Shown: positions 28,959 to 38,442, counted from the first letter of the stretch. The stretch: DNA of 64,000 nt from CAVPDG01 sp963702535 (GCA_963702535.1 CAVPDG010000015.1:62001-126000), one strand, 5' to 3'. Notes: generated from the sequence alone by a model not told the origin. Program-made: numbers and translations.

Positions 28959-31139
28959 TCAATGGCTTCTCAGCCTGAGCGCCGGGTCGCCGAACAACAT
29001 AAACGTCCGCATCACGTCCAGTCCGCCGCTGTTATCCACCGGCGTCGCTCGCCGCGCCGTGAGGTGCAACTCGCCTAGCGTTGCGCTTGGATTTTCGATC
29101 AGCGCTTGCGCCAGCGCCCGGCTCAAGAAGACCTGGTCGTAGGGCAACGTCAGGCTGGATGGCGCCAGCACGGCTACCGCCCCGCCATCTGCCTGCCACA
29201 GGAACGTCTCCGCCAGGGCGTCAACCTTGGGGTGGGTGTACAGACCGGTCAGGCAGGTGAAGTTCAAGACCACCGGCAGGCGCTTCATCCCGGATAGGCG
29301 CTTCGCATCTTCCGCTGTAAATAGCTTGTCCTTCCCCCACATATCGATGCTGCCGTGCCCGAAATAGGCGATCAGCGAAAAATCCTGCTGGAACAGGCTG
29401 CTGATCTGCTGTTGGGCGTCATTCGTCCCCGCTGGCGGGGCGAAAAGCTCGCTCGTGAATCGCCCGTCCGGGAATTGCTCCAAAAAGGATTGCGCCTCCG
29501 CCTTGAAAGACACGTCCTGCCCGTCGGCAATAGCCAGCAAGCTCACCGGCGTCGCGGCAGAGGGGAGCTCCTGCTCGTAACGGATGACCTTGTTGGCATA
29601 AGCCGCCGCTTGCTCAGGCGTGCGCGCCGGGATGATCCCGGTGGCGATATCCGGCCAGGGGTCGTCATTCAATTGGGCAAAACCCGTGTCGCTGGAGGTC
29701 TGCCCGCCGAACTCTGTCCTGATCAGGTAGGCTGGCATCCGGTTGGCGTCTGCGTTTCCCAGGTAATTTTGAGGGTCGTAGCTGGCGTCGCCCACCAGCG
29801 CCAGGAAGCGCGGCGCAGGCTGCCAGGTTTTCGCCGCGTAAGCGACGAAATCATGGATCGCTTGCGGTGTTGGAGATCCATCTCCGAACTGGTCATAGAC
29901 TGCTCCCACCGCAATCGCCGCAACCTGGTATCCCTGGCTCTTGCGCAGCTCGATGAGCGGCTGCAGCGCCTGGATCAGGTCAGCCGGACCGATCACCAGG
30001 TAATCCGCCCCGGATCCAGCCGCGCGCAGGTCAGGCAGCATCTCTCCGGCTTCGATCCGCTTCGCTTGCAAGATGCCGCCTGGCTCCACCGCCAGGTAGC
30101 GCTTGCCGGCTTCACCGGCGAAGGGTTCATTTGCCTGCAGATCCGCCCCGGCTTTCTGCACTCGGGTCGCATCGCTAATATCGTAAATGCTGATGGAGCT
30201 CGTGAAGCCTTCGAAGATCAAGGGGCTTCCAGTGGATTTGAAGATCAGCATGCCATCTCTCGCCCTTGGCAGCCTGCTGTATTCCAGCTCGATCCAGTCC
30301 AGTTTCGCCAACTCGATAGCTGCACCGGTATCCCCTGGCGCCTCGATGCGCACCTGGTTCTTTCCCTCTTTCAAGAGTTCCGATGCAAATTCTCCTTCGA
30401 TGACATGCCAGCCTTTCCCATCCCAACTGGCATCCACCGCCGGGCTGCCGTTGATTTGGATCAGCAGGTGATGGTCCGGATCCTGGGCTGCCTCCGAATT
30501 TGCCCAGACAGCCACGCGGATGCGCGCCGGTCCGGGAGCGATTGCATCCAGGCTTACCTCGAAATCTGCGGATGCAGGCGCCACCAGCGGCATCCAGAAC
30601 CAGTGATCCTCTCCATCTGCCTGGGGCAGGTAGCTCTTGTTCTCCTCTACCCGGACGGTTTCGAGGGTTGCGCCGGGAGGCGCCGGGTATTCCGCTGCAC
30701 CCGGCGTGGCTTCAACGCTTGAGCTCCCCGTGGCAGCGGGTCCTTTGGATGGCGCTTCTTTCGGCAGCAGCCAATAGTTACTCTCGCGCGTATAAAGGCT
30801 GGCGCTCGGCGCGCCGTAGAAAATCAGAGTCCGGTTCTGGTCATCTCCCTCCACCCAGAAATTAATCGCTTCGCCCTGGTGGAACAGTTGCCACCCTTCT
30901 GGATTGCTGAGGGGATCGTTGGCAAAGCTTTGTTTCAGCTCTTTCCGGCTTACACCGTAAAGTCCCTCCTGATCGACGACGATCTTGATCGCTTTGGCTG
31001 AGTTCGCTTCAGGGGTCGGGCTTTCCTTAACCTGCACGCCCGAGCATGCCCCCAAGCAGATCGCCGCCGCGCAGGCGAGAAACCAGGGTCTTAAAATAGA
31101 ATGCAAGCCCTTTGCAGGGGAGGACCGTCTCATGCTCAT
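28959..31139 (-). CDS. C25 (gingipain-like) cysteine peptidase lipoprotein
   Basis: A 726-residue protein without frameshift. Signal peptide ends LACAAAICLGAC, a lipobox giving a lipidated Cys. The first 350 residues are beta-rich (VVDQEGLYGVSRKELKQSF; WFWMPLVAPASADFEVSL) and may be a prodomain or binding region. The C-terminal half is a caspase-like C25 domain: LALVGDASYDPQNYLG, the catalytic His in YFGHGSIDMW and Cys in NFTCLTGLYTHP, then FMLFGDPALRLRS. It lacks the C-terminal YLP-type motif seen in other exported proteins here. It is the last gene of the minus-strand operon with PqqD. Substrate specificity is unknown; an outer-surface processing protease is likely. Confidence 0.83.
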   Translation of the reverse strand: MSMRRSSPAKGLHSILRPWFLACAAAICLGACSGVQVKESPTPEANSAKAIKIVVDQEGLYGVSRKELKQSFANDPLSNPEGWQLFHQGEAINFWVEGDDQNRTLIFYGAPSASLYTRESNYWLLPKEAPSKGPAATGSSSVEATPGAAEYPAPPGATLETVRVEENKSYLPQADGEDHWFWMPLVAPASADFEVSLDAIAPGPARIRVAVWANSEAAQDPDHHLLIQINGSPAVDASWDGKGWHVIEGEFASELLKEGKNQVRIEAPGDTGAAIELAKLDWIELEYSRLPRARDGMLIFKSTGSPLIFEGFTSSISIYDISDATRVQKAGADLQANEPFAGEAGKRYLAVEPGGILQAKRIEAGEMLPDLRAAGSGADYLVIGPADLIQALQPLIELRKSQGYQVAAIAVGAVYDQFGDGSPTPQAIHDFVAYAAKTWQPAPRFLALVGDASYDPQNYLGNADANRMPAYLIRTEFGGQTSSDTGFAQLNDDPWPDIATGIIPARTPEQAAAYANKVIRYEQELPSAATPVSLLAIADGQDVSFKAEAQSFLEQFPDGRFTSELFAPPAGTNDAQQQISSLFQQDFSLIAYFGHGSIDMWGKDKLFTAEDAKRLSGMKRLPVVLNFTCLTGLYTHPKVDALAETFLWQADGGAVAVLAPSSLTLPYDQVFLSRALAQALIENPSATLGELHLTARRATPVDNSGGLDVMRTFMLFGDPALRLRSH

Positions 31140-31148
31140 CGGTGTGAA

Positions 31149-32069
31149 TTATTCCAATCGTCGTAGGGTGGAGTAAAACCAGCCGCCCAGGAACAGCCAC
31201 ACGAACAGGATAAACATCACAATCAGCACCCGTGTCGGGGTTACCCATTGCAACAGGTCTGGCAGTCTCGTCGGCGGCATGCTCGGCGGCGTCGGGATGC
31301 CGGGTGCGGACACGGCCAGCACCGGGAATTCCATGGTGATCTCGGGGAACGGGATCAGCGTCGCCGTTCCGCTGACCGGTATCGCCAGCGTTTCCGTCAA
31401 TATTCCGCTGGCGGATTGCTCCGTATTGGCTGGCGTTGCAACCGGGGGGGGTGGGATGGGTTGCTGGAAACCCGACCCGCCTGGCGCGGAAGGGTAGGGA
31501 TTGCTGAATGTCGGCGTGGCAGTCAGGGCGCGCGCCCGTCGCGTCGCTGTGACCGTTGGCGTGCGCGTCAGACCCGATCCGGTTGCCATAACTGTGCTGG
31601 TCGGCGCGCCGGATACAGTTGCTGTGCGCGTGGCGGTTGGCGTCGCCGTCCGGCTCGTCCCGGCAATGGCAGAGACCGGCGGCTCATAGAGCTCGGCGAT
31701 GGATTGGTTATCAATCGATTCTAGCTTGTACCAATACGTCGTGCCGTTCACCACATCCGTGTCTGTGTACTGATAATAACCTCCCAGTAATGGATCCCCG
31801 CTGGTTGGGATGAAATCTGGCAAGCGCGTGTACCCGCCAGCTTGTGACGTGCTGCGGTTGACGAAAAATCCCTGGTTATCCAGTTCTGAAGCGGTTTCCC
31901 ACTCCAGTAAAACGCCATTAGACGCGCTGCTCGCCCGGAAATACACCAGAGTCACCGCTGCCCGGACGCGGGTAAGCCAGAACAGGGCAATGAGCGCGGC
32001 CAGCAGCAGGATCGCAGGCCATTTTTGGATAAAGCGACGGATTAGCCGGTTAGAAATTGGGGCGCGCAT
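31149..32069 (-). CDS. Dual-membrane-segment FN3 protein with Thr-Pro linker
   Basis: An N-terminal helix (WPAILLLAALIALFWLTRV), one FN3-like domain (LLEWETASELDNQGFFVNRS; YYQYTDTDVVNGTTYWYKLE), a Thr-Pro-rich linker (TATPTATRTATVS), and a C-terminal helix (VLIVMFILFVWLFLGGWFY) with a short basic tail. Topology: an outside FN3 domain held at both ends in the membrane. The ATG at 32069 is chosen; 32099 is an alternative that overlaps the PqqD gene stop. It lies between the PqqD gene and the C25 lipoprotein gene, 9 bases upstream of the latter. A closely similar small protein is encoded at 38423-38896. Confidence 0.75.
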   Translation of the reverse strand: MRAPISNRLIRRFIQKWPAILLLAALIALFWLTRVRAAVTLVYFRASSASNGVLLEWETASELDNQGFFVNRSTSQAGGYTRLPDFIPTSGDPLLGGYYQYTDTDVVNGTTYWYKLESIDNQSIAELYEPPVSAIAGTSRTATPTATRTATVSGAPTSTVMATGSGLTRTPTVTATRRARALTATPTFSNPYPSAPGGSGFQQPIPPPPVATPANTEQSASGILTETLAIPVSGTATLIPFPEITMEFPVLAVSAPGIPTPPSMPPTRLPDLLQWVTPTRVLIVMFILFVWLFLGGWFYSTLRRLE

Positions 32070-32095
32070 ACAGAGGCGACATCCACAGCCTGGTC

Positions 32096-32404
32096 TCACC
32101 GGATCGGATTTTCGGCGATTCGAATCACGCCCCGCTCGAGCAGTAACTCCAGGAATTGTAGGGTATCCTGTTCTGCAGTGGACTGGTCGATCTCATAAGC
32201 CATACAAATGGCTGCCGCGATCTCCTTCACCGTGTGCTTGCCATCCGCCAGCGTCCAGATGCGGGCTCCCAGCTCATTGAGCACATTGATCTTGCCGCGC
32301 GAGGGCAACACCAATACGGCTTCCAGACGGTCCTCCGCCTGGCTGTGGACGGTTCTTCCAACCACTTCATCCGTGGGCACAGGTATGTTGTCCAGGGTAA
32401 TCAA
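32096..32404 (-). CDS. PqqD-family peptide-binding (RiPP recognition element) protein
   Basis: A 102-residue winged-helix protein with the PqqD pattern: an N-terminal strand (DEVVGRTVHSQ), AVLVLPSRGKINVLNELGARI, WTLADGKHTVKEIAAAI, and a final helix TLQFLELLLERGVIRIAE. PqqD-like domains bind the leader part of peptide substrates and present them to modifying enzymes; HPr-kinase-like partners are common in some families. A 43-residue peptide gene (36021-36152) and an HprK-like gene (37629-38442) lie in the same locus. No radical SAM, ATP-grasp or YcaO enzyme is seen. It sits 47 bases after the large C25 gene. Confidence 0.88.
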   Translation of the reverse strand: MITLDNIPVPTDEVVGRTVHSQAEDRLEAVLVLPSRGKINVLNELGARIWTLADGKHTVKEIAAAICMAYEIDQSTAEQDTLQFLELLLERGVIRIAENPIR

Positions 32405-32451
32405 TGCTTTCCTATCCCAGCAGGTATGCTGGCATTATACCTTTGCCGGGC

Positions 32452-35400
32452 TTACTTTACAATCAGGGGCAGCCTTACCAGACGCCATGTGAAATTGATG
32501 TTCACCGTGGTCACCAGCGTCGTTGTCGCTTGCTTGCTCCGGTCGCCTTGCGAAGTTACCGTAACCACCACAGAGTCCGAAGCGCCATTCGGCGCGGACA
32601 AGGGTGTGTAGATCATCACCGGCACATCTACGCTCGCGCCTGCCGCGACCGGTCCGACCGGAGCCGGCACGGTCACCGTCCACTGGCTGCTCCCCTTGGT
32701 CACCTCGAAGGTATCGGGAACGATGCCGGTGTTGGTAATGCGCAGCGTCCGTTGCACAATCGATCCAGGCAGGTGGAGCTGCCCATCAGGCAATGTCAGC
32801 AGGCTGAGCTGGTAGGGCGTCTTGATCCTTAATGCCGGGTCTCCGATGATCGTATAGGTATGCACCAGGTCCAGGTTGCCCCCGGTGGCATACAGGCGCA
32901 GCTTGGCGGCTAATGCCGCCTCGCCCAGCCGCCAGTTCCCATCGCGGAAGGTGGCGTCGTAAAATCCACGCCACAGCTCGTCATGTCCGGTTGCCACGCC
33001 CAGCCCCGTCGGTGAAAAAGACGCGATAGCCCCTTTGTTCGCTACGCGCAATAACTCTTCAGTGATACTGTGCGATGCCGTCGGGGTCAATCCTGGATGC
33101 AGCCAGTAACCATCCAGGCACGTCATCGATAGGATCACCGGCAGCTTAGACGGGTTGTTCAATAACGCGATATCGTTGTTGGTGAAGATGCTCTCCTGCG
33201 ACCAGCGGTTGATTGCCCCATGCCCGGCAAAGTTGAGCAGCAGCGTGCCTGTGATATTCACCGTGGAGACGATTGCCTGTTTCACCTGGGCGCAGCCTGT
33301 CCCCGGGCAACCGTAGTTGTTCTCATAGATACGGCTAACCGTGTATCCCGGCTCGATATAATCGCTGATCATCCGCTCGGAAGCCTCGACGAAATCTCCG
33401 GCGGGATCAGGGACGTTGTCGGCGACGAAGGTGATATTTTTTTCCCAGCCCTGCGGTTGAGCTCCTGCGTAACCGGTGATCTTTGCCACGGCAGCGTTTG
33501 CCTCGCTGATTGAATTGACCGGCATCCTTCCAATGAGCACGTCGGGGAGCGGATCGACCCCCACAACGGAGGCAAGCTGGTTAGAGCTATCCACCTCACC
33601 CTGGATGGGGTCTACCCAGGCAAGGTGCGGCGGCATGTAAATCGGTGGCGCGTTATAACGCGGGTAACTCTTGAAATTCCAATGCCCATCCCCAATCAGC
33701 AAAACATATGTGGGCGGTACAGCCCAGTGCGCAAAGGTGTACGCCAGGAAGCTCTTGATGGCGATCGAGTGGTAAATCCCGTAGTTGAACTCGTTATAAA
33801 CATCGTTGATGTCAACCACCCGCGTTCTCAGCCCCTGGCTCGTCCAGTAATTAGCCAGCGTTTGCGCTGCGCTGGAAAAATCGCCGTGGGTGATCAAGAG
33901 ATAGTCATAGCTATTCGTTGAAGAGCGTAGATTGGGCGGCTCATAGTATCGGATGCTCTTCGGATTGCGTACGGCATTCGTACCAACTGCCAGGTAGGAT
34001 GCATCGGTAATATGCCGGGCTTCGTATGCCAGCGCCCCTGCTGTAAACCGTGAACCAACCAGCCAGTTGGGAGCAAGCGGCGCCGTGGTATCCAGTACGA
34101 ATATCCCCGGGCTGGAAAACCCACCGATCTGGTACTGCCAGAGCGTATCTGCCTCGTTCCGTGAAAAGGCAATCTGGTCGTTCTGCGCCTGGAAGCGCCG
34201 CGCATACTCGATCTCAAACCAATCAAAATCGATCCAATCCCCCATCGTTCCATGACCGGGGTATGCGTCGGTGAGCATGGTCACAGTGATCGTATTTGTC
34301 CCCTCGATCAGGCTGGATTGGGGTACTTGCGCTTCGAAACGCAGCCGGCTGATCCCATCCCAGTAATCATCGGCGATCGGTGTCGCCTGCCGGTTGATCC
34401 ATATCCGCGTATGGTGATCCGGGTTGTAATAGATGCTGGATGACCTTCCCACGAGCTCCCCGCGGACTGTCGCCGAGTACGCCCCGCTTGCCAGGGCAGT
34501 CAGGCTTGTTTGGTACTGGCGTGGAGTTTGATTTCCGATGCTCTTCCCAATACCAGCTCTCTTCAGACGTAAAATTATAGGTATACCAGTACCTGGATTG
34601 TTCTGCCCGCACCGTAGCTGTAAAGCTTGTGGGAACCGGCGCCGTATCGTGCGGGGTTGCGGTCACCTCAGCCATGCGCAATCCGGGGGTCGTCTCCAGA
34701 CTCAGCCAGTACACATTGGTATCGGTGTACTTCTCCAGCATCAAGGCGCTGAACTGCGGGTGCCAGGCGGTGAGGGTTCCGTCCGGCAGTTGCGAGGGGT
34801 AAGTCAGGTAATTCGCCGCCTCGCCAGCATATTCCTGCGCCAGGTGATCTCCATAGAATTTCTGCCCGTAGAAGTAGATCGTCTCGTTGGAGCTGAGCGC
34901 ATTCGGATTGCCATCCTTGTTCTCGACATAGATCGCCACATCCTGCCCCTGGCTGCTCAGGTGCAGCAGCGTTGGATTGATATGCGCCACGTCAAGACCC
35001 GCCGTCTGCAACGCCGTGTAGGTGAGCTGGTACAGACCGTCCTGATCGACCTCGATGCGGTAGCGCGGCTCGCCTTCTTGCATCCAGTCGCTCTGATTGA
35101 AGGTCTGGATCTGCCCCGCCGGGAGGGTTGAGCGGAAATCCCTGGCAGCCTCGTAATTGGCTAAATTCAAGCGCAGCGCCGCTTCAAAAGGATCCTGCCG
35201 GGTTGCGCTCGTCGCTGCGGGAGCCATGATTGAACCTGCACCCAGGGACGGATCTTCGATAAAGCGCACCTGGACGCGCATGTTCTCATGCCAGATCACT
35301 TTTCCATCCGCAGGCCGGTACTGGAATGGGTAAAATTCGATCCGCGCCACCCTCTGGTTGCGCAGCCAGCCCTCTCCCGTGATCCGCACGCTGCTGGATG

Positions 35401-35809
35401 GGTACCACTGGTTATTGCCCGCCTCCATCGCGCTCACCAAGGGCGCACCGGTTTCTTGGATCAGCCCATCCTCAGATGCCACCGGTGTGGGCGCTGCCGG
35501 CAAATTCAGCATCTGGTCGATCGCCCGCTTCTCGTCCTTGAGGATGTTAAGCTCTACCTTTGCGTTGGCGGGTATACCGATCAGCGCGCTCAGCATGGGC
35601 AATTGCGGCTTACCTGGCTCCGAAGTGCGCCACCCGCCCTCAATTCGCAGCTCCGTGAGCGGATTGCTGCTGTTCTCAATTTCTTCAACGTGATAACCCG
35701 GCACATCCAGCTCGAAAACGACACCTTCACTGCCCGCTTCCAGCAACCTCAGCGCTGCCGGGGCGGCATCCTCTGCCCGTGCAGCCTTGCCTTGAGGCAG
35801 GATGAGCAT
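32452..35809 (-). CDS. Large secreted C25 (gingipain-like) cysteine peptidase (one internal frameshift, doubtful start)
   Basis: About 1115 residues over two frames. The first 440 residues are beta-rich with a C25-type propeptide look (ELDVPGYHVEEIE; PGKPQLPMLSALIGIPANA). Near 34545 the frame changes; GNQTPRQYQTSLTALASGAY links to VGRSSSIYYNPDHHTRIWIN. The peptidase domain has YVLLIGDGHWNFKSYPR, catalytic His in LNFAGHGAINRWS, Cys in SMTCLDGYWLHP, and HTYTIIGDPALRIKTPY, followed by an Ig-like domain. It ends VRLPLIVK, the C-terminal motif shared with five other exported proteins here. The ATG at 35809 gives only a stub of a signal peptide; another frame just upstream reads KKFQYLLM, so the true start may be hidden by an indel. 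Confidence 0.8.
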
Positions 35810-35898
35810 GGTGATCAGTGGCAGTCATCAGCAGGTATTGGAATTTCTTAAGTAGTGTGTCTCATGGGTAGGGTTTTGGCAATTTGGGGTTAAGTTAG

Positions 35899-35927
35899 GC
35901 GAGCTTCGTCACTGGGGCGAAGCTCGC
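35899..35927. repeat. Inverted repeat between the peptide gene and the C25 gene
   Basis: GCGAGCTTCG (35899-35908) pairs with CGAAGCTCGC (35918-35927), loop TCACTGGGG. The T run (35931-35935) is on the plus-strand side, where no gene is transcribed. For the minus-strand operon it is a hairpin without U tract, perhaps controlling read-through or mRNA stability. Confidence 0.55.
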
Positions 35928-35973
35928 TGGTTTTTCAGAATTTCGAGAGGTTGCTGTTCAAATCGCTTAATCA

Positions 35974-36015
35974 GTACCAGCCTATGCGGTTGCTTCAATC
36001 ACCATTGGCTGGTAC
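35974..36015. repeat. Inverted repeat directly downstream of the peptide gene
   Basis: GTACCAGCC (35974-35982) pairs with GGCTGGTAC (36007-36015) over a 24-base loop. It begins 5 bases after the stop of the 43-residue peptide gene on the minus strand. No U tract follows. It may protect the 3' end of the short peptide mRNA. Confidence 0.5.
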
Positions 36016-36020
36016 CTGCC

Positions 36021-36152
36021 CTACGAATCGAGCAGGTTGATCGGGTCTTCAATACCCGGCGATAAAGGAGTGCCAGCACGGACTTCAAGATCTGCCTCAT
36101 AAATGATCTCGGGCTTTGTATACGTCCTTTTTTCCCCATTCTCGCTATCCAT
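36021..36152 (-). CDS. 43-residue peptide, candidate precursor for the PqqD system
   Basis: ATG at 36152, TAG at 36021-36023. The peptide is acidic, without signal peptide or membrane helix; its middle is YTKPEIIYEADLEVRAG, followed by a Pro-, Asp- and Leu-containing tail. AAGGAGG stands 5 bases before the ATG, a near-perfect Shine-Dalgarno, and a good promoter lies 70 bases upstream. The Y..P.I..E..LE.RAG pattern resembles short leader-like peptides that I recall from Chloroflexota genomes, but I cannot check this. A PqqD-like protein and HprK-like kinase nearby suggest it may be bound and modified or cleaved. It could also be a small regulator; function is unproven. It is too short for ordinary ORF calling. 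Confidence 0.72.
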   Translation of the reverse strand: MDSENGEKRTYTKPEIIYEADLEVRAGTPLSPGIEDPINLLDS

Positions 36153-36185
36153 GATAGCCTCCTTAGATTTTGCGCACAAACAACT

Positions 36186-36201
36186 CAGGCAAGAATGCCT
36201 G
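36186..36201. promoter_or_regulatory. Small hairpin in the leader of the peptide gene
   Basis: CAGGCA (36186-36191) and TGCCTG (36196-36201) enclose AGAA. It lies between the promoter and the ribosome site of the 43-residue peptide gene. Confidence 0.4.
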
Positions 36202-36222
36202 GATAAGACCAGCGTTTGGTCA

Positions 36223-36251
36223 ATTCTATCCTAATTGAAGGGAGATTGCAA
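36223..36251 (-). promoter_or_regulatory. Promoter of the 43-residue peptide gene
   Basis: On the minus strand TTGCAA (36246-36251), 17 bases, TAGAAT (36223-36228). This gives the peptide gene its own start about 65 bases before the ATG, inside the larger minus-strand locus. Confidence 0.62.
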
Positions 36252-36256
36252 GCATA

Positions 36257-36280
36257 CCACCTAAACGTTTTATTAGGTGG
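36257..36280. promoter_or_regulatory. Inverted repeat next to the -35 of the peptide promoter
   Basis: CCACCTAA (36257-36264) and TTAGGTGG (36273-36280) form perfect 8-base arms around 8 bases. It is 5 bases from the -35 hexamer and 17 bases after the anti-sigma stop. It may be an operator or a weak 3' hairpin of the anti-sigma gene; it lacks a U tract. Confidence 0.45.
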
Positions 36281-36296
36281 CTGGGAAATTATCGCG

Positions 36297-36984
36297 CTAT
36301 GCGAGAGCGCCCCCGGATGGTTTCAGCTTGAGCCGGGGGTAATCCATCCACAATGCCAGGCACGCATACCCGCATATCAAGCTCGTGAGCAGGATGCCAA
36401 CCTGGTCCGGTAGCGCCCCACGCGTCGCTGGTTACCCCCTGGCTGGACAGGATTTCCCCGCTACTATCGACGCCGTCCACGCGGTAGCGGTAAGAGAGGC
36501 CGGGAAATATCAGCAGATCGCTATATTGGTAGGCGGGCTGGTCGTCCCGCGCCGCAATCTCGGCGACAAGCGTGTAGTCCAGACTGGTGGCAGGCGCCCG
36601 GTAGATGCGAAAGCTGGTTGGGACCATCCCCTTGACAGACCAGCGCAGCGCGACGCCCGGCTTGACCACCACCCATAACAGCACAAACACAATCACCATC
36701 ACCGCTGCCGCACTGGCGATCGCAGGCAGGGTACGCTTCCCAAATCCAGGAGATATCGCCGGCTCGCGCAGCCGGGCTTGGATCTGCTGCAGCGCCCAGG
36801 GTGGAGGCGACCAGCGCGCCTGTTCTGCAACCGTCATCCTGACTTCCTGCCACAAGCGCAGGTCGACTTCTCCTTGCGGGTGACTTTCCAACCAAGCCTG
36901 GTAGCTTTCTGCCTCGTCCGCATTCAGCGTCTGGTTGGCGTACCACGGCGTCAGTTCTTCAGGATGGACGATCTTTTTTTTCAT
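36297..36984 (-). CDS. Membrane anti-sigma factor with FN3-like outer domain (3' frameshift)
   Basis: An N-terminal cytoplasmic anti-sigma-like helix bundle (ELTPWYANQTLNADEAESYQ; VRMTVAEQARWSPPPWALQQ), without the usual zinc HxxxCxxC motif. A helix (AIASAAAVMVIVFVLLWVVV) leads to an FN3-like outer domain (FRIYRAPATSLDYTLVAEIA; YQYSDLLIFPGLSYRYRVDG). In the raw frame the end looks random. A shift near 36415 gives ALPDQVGILLTSLICGYACL and ALWMDYPRLKLK, a second membrane helix with basic tail and a stop at 36297, matching the topology of the other FN3 proteins in this locus. It overlaps the sigma factor gene by 26 bases, the normal arrangement for a sigma/anti-sigma pair. Confidence 0.75.
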
Positions 36985-37555
36985 ATCGCTCCACTACATC
37001 CGGCTGATCCAGAAACCTGGTAATCTGCCGCTTGGCATAACTCATCCGGCTTTTGACCGTGCCCACCGGACATTTCAGCACGTCAGCAATCTCGCGGTAA
37101 GACAGCTCATGAAAGAATGCCAGCTCGATGACTTCTCTATGATCCATAGATAGCTTGCTTAACGCCTCGCTGAGCGCCTTGCGCTTCGCGCCTTGCTCAA
37201 AGATCGCTTCGGGGTCCCCCGCTTGGCCACGCATCTCGGATAAAGATTGTTCCACAGCCCTGCGATGCTTTCTGAGCCAGGAGACCGTCTGGTGGTGGGC
37301 AATGCGGTACATCCAGGTCTTCACGCTGGACTGCCCGCGAAATCCGCCTGCTGCTTTCCAGACCGAGATAAATACATCCTGCAATAAATCCTCCGCAACC
37401 ACCCTGTCGTAGATCATGTGGATCAGGTAGGTGTAAATCGCAGCAGAGTACCTGGCGTAAAGCTCACTGAAGGCATCTTCATCCCTTGCCGCGATCTGCT
37501 GGATCAAAGCCCAATCCGATGCTCTCTCCACATCGGAACTGTGCTCGTCACTCAT
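36959..37555 (-). CDS. ECF RNA polymerase sigma factor
   Basis: About 198 residues. Region 2: LYARYSAAIYTYLIHMIYD, VAEDLLQDVFISVWKAA, VKTWMYRIAHHQTVSWLRKH. Region 4: LSKLSMDHREVIELAFFHEL with the helix-turn-helix SYREIADVLKCPVGTVKSRM. The ATG at 37555 is used; a TTG at 37600 would add 15 residues. It is followed in overlap by its probable anti-sigma factor, so outside events sensed by the FN3 domain may release it. Its likely targets are this locus or other envelope genes, but no shared promoter motif could be proved. Confidence 0.9.
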   Translation of the reverse strand: MSDEHSSDVERASDWALIQQIAARDEDAFSELYARYSAAIYTYLIHMIYDRVVAEDLLQDVFISVWKAAGGFRGQSSVKTWMYRIAHHQTVSWLRKHRRAVEQSLSEMRGQAGDPEAIFEQGAKRKALSEALSKLSMDHREVIELAFFHELSYREIADVLKCPVGTVKSRMSYAKRQITRFLDQPDVVERYEKKDRPS

Positions 37556-37628
37556 ATAGTCGCTTAATAGGGCTTCGCGGTTCAATTGCACCCCTTCCAA
37601 TTGCCTGTCTCCATCCTGGCGGCGCTCA

Positions 37629-38442
37629 TCACCCCGTCCCGATCAGATCCCAGAAGGTCGCATCTGGGGTGAAATGCAGGTGGATAACGGGCGACCTTTG
37701 CATCAGCGCTGAGCAGCGCTGCAACAAGCCAGCCGAGAATCGCGCCGAGCAGGAGAGCACCGGTATGCCTGCCATCAAATCTGCCAGGGCTTCTCCGGCT
37801 GACACGTGCTCCAGGTAATTCTGCCGGTCTTTAATCAAGCGGTATATTCCCGCCAGCGGCGCACTGGCTGGCTGCGCAGCTACCCCTCTGCCGGCGTTCC
37901 AAAATGGCGTTGAATATGCCCGCCACTGCTCCTGACCGGGCAGCAGCAGCACCAGGTCATCGTTGAGCACCGTATATCGGGCAGAAAATCCCGCTACTGT
38001 CGATTTTCCGCTCCCCGAGGGACCCAGGAACAGGTAAGCGCTTCCCTGCTTCACCACGCCCGCGCTGTGGATCAAGAATCCGCCCGCCTGGTAGCCCAGG
38101 TACGCGTACACCAGCCGCAAGAAATATTCCAGGTCTGCGGGCGCATGCGCCCGCACAAGTTCCAGCGAAGCTGCTGTTGCTCGTATAGTCGATGACCCCC
38201 TTAAATGTCGGCTGCGTGATGCTGAGCCCGCTCTCCGCCAGCTCGATCTCCTCGCCGGCGCTCCCATGCACCTCGTGCACGATGGACAGGCTCAGCCGGT
38301 GGGCTCCTTCGCCGTTCACTTCATACAGCTTGTACCGGTTGCGGATCTGTTCCAGCAGGCTCGCATCTTCACAACAGACGCACACAGGGATATCCGCGAG
38401 GGAGATCGTGATACTGCTGTCTTCACGCTGCTTGGAGCTCAT
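37629..38442 (-). CDS. HPr kinase-like P-loop protein (one frameshift)
   Basis: The first 85 residues (ITISLADIPVCVCCEDASLL; GLSITQPTFKGVIDYT) resemble the N-terminal region of HprK-related proteins found with PqqD. Near 38185 the frame changes. The second part has FLIHSAGVVKQGSAYLFLGP, Walker A GPSGSGKST, and NDDLVLLL at the Walker B position, as in HPr kinase/phosphorylase-like proteins. Total about 270 residues. No HPr-type partner is seen, so true HPr phosphorylation is unlikely. In PqqD-containing peptide systems such kinases are thought to phosphorylate or help process the peptide; here that remains an inference. SD AGGA lies before the ATG; the gene overlaps the upstream FN3 gene by 20 bases. 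Confidence 0.8.

Noticed and set aside
29355..30722. Plus-strand open frame of 455 codons
   Set aside because: Antisense to the intact C25 lipoprotein gene; composition is typical of a shadow frame in GC-rich DNA and there is no ribosome site.
35899..35935. Hairpin plus T run as a rho-independent terminator
   Set aside because: The T run is on the plus-strand side, but no plus-strand gene is transcribed into it; kept only as an inverted repeat.
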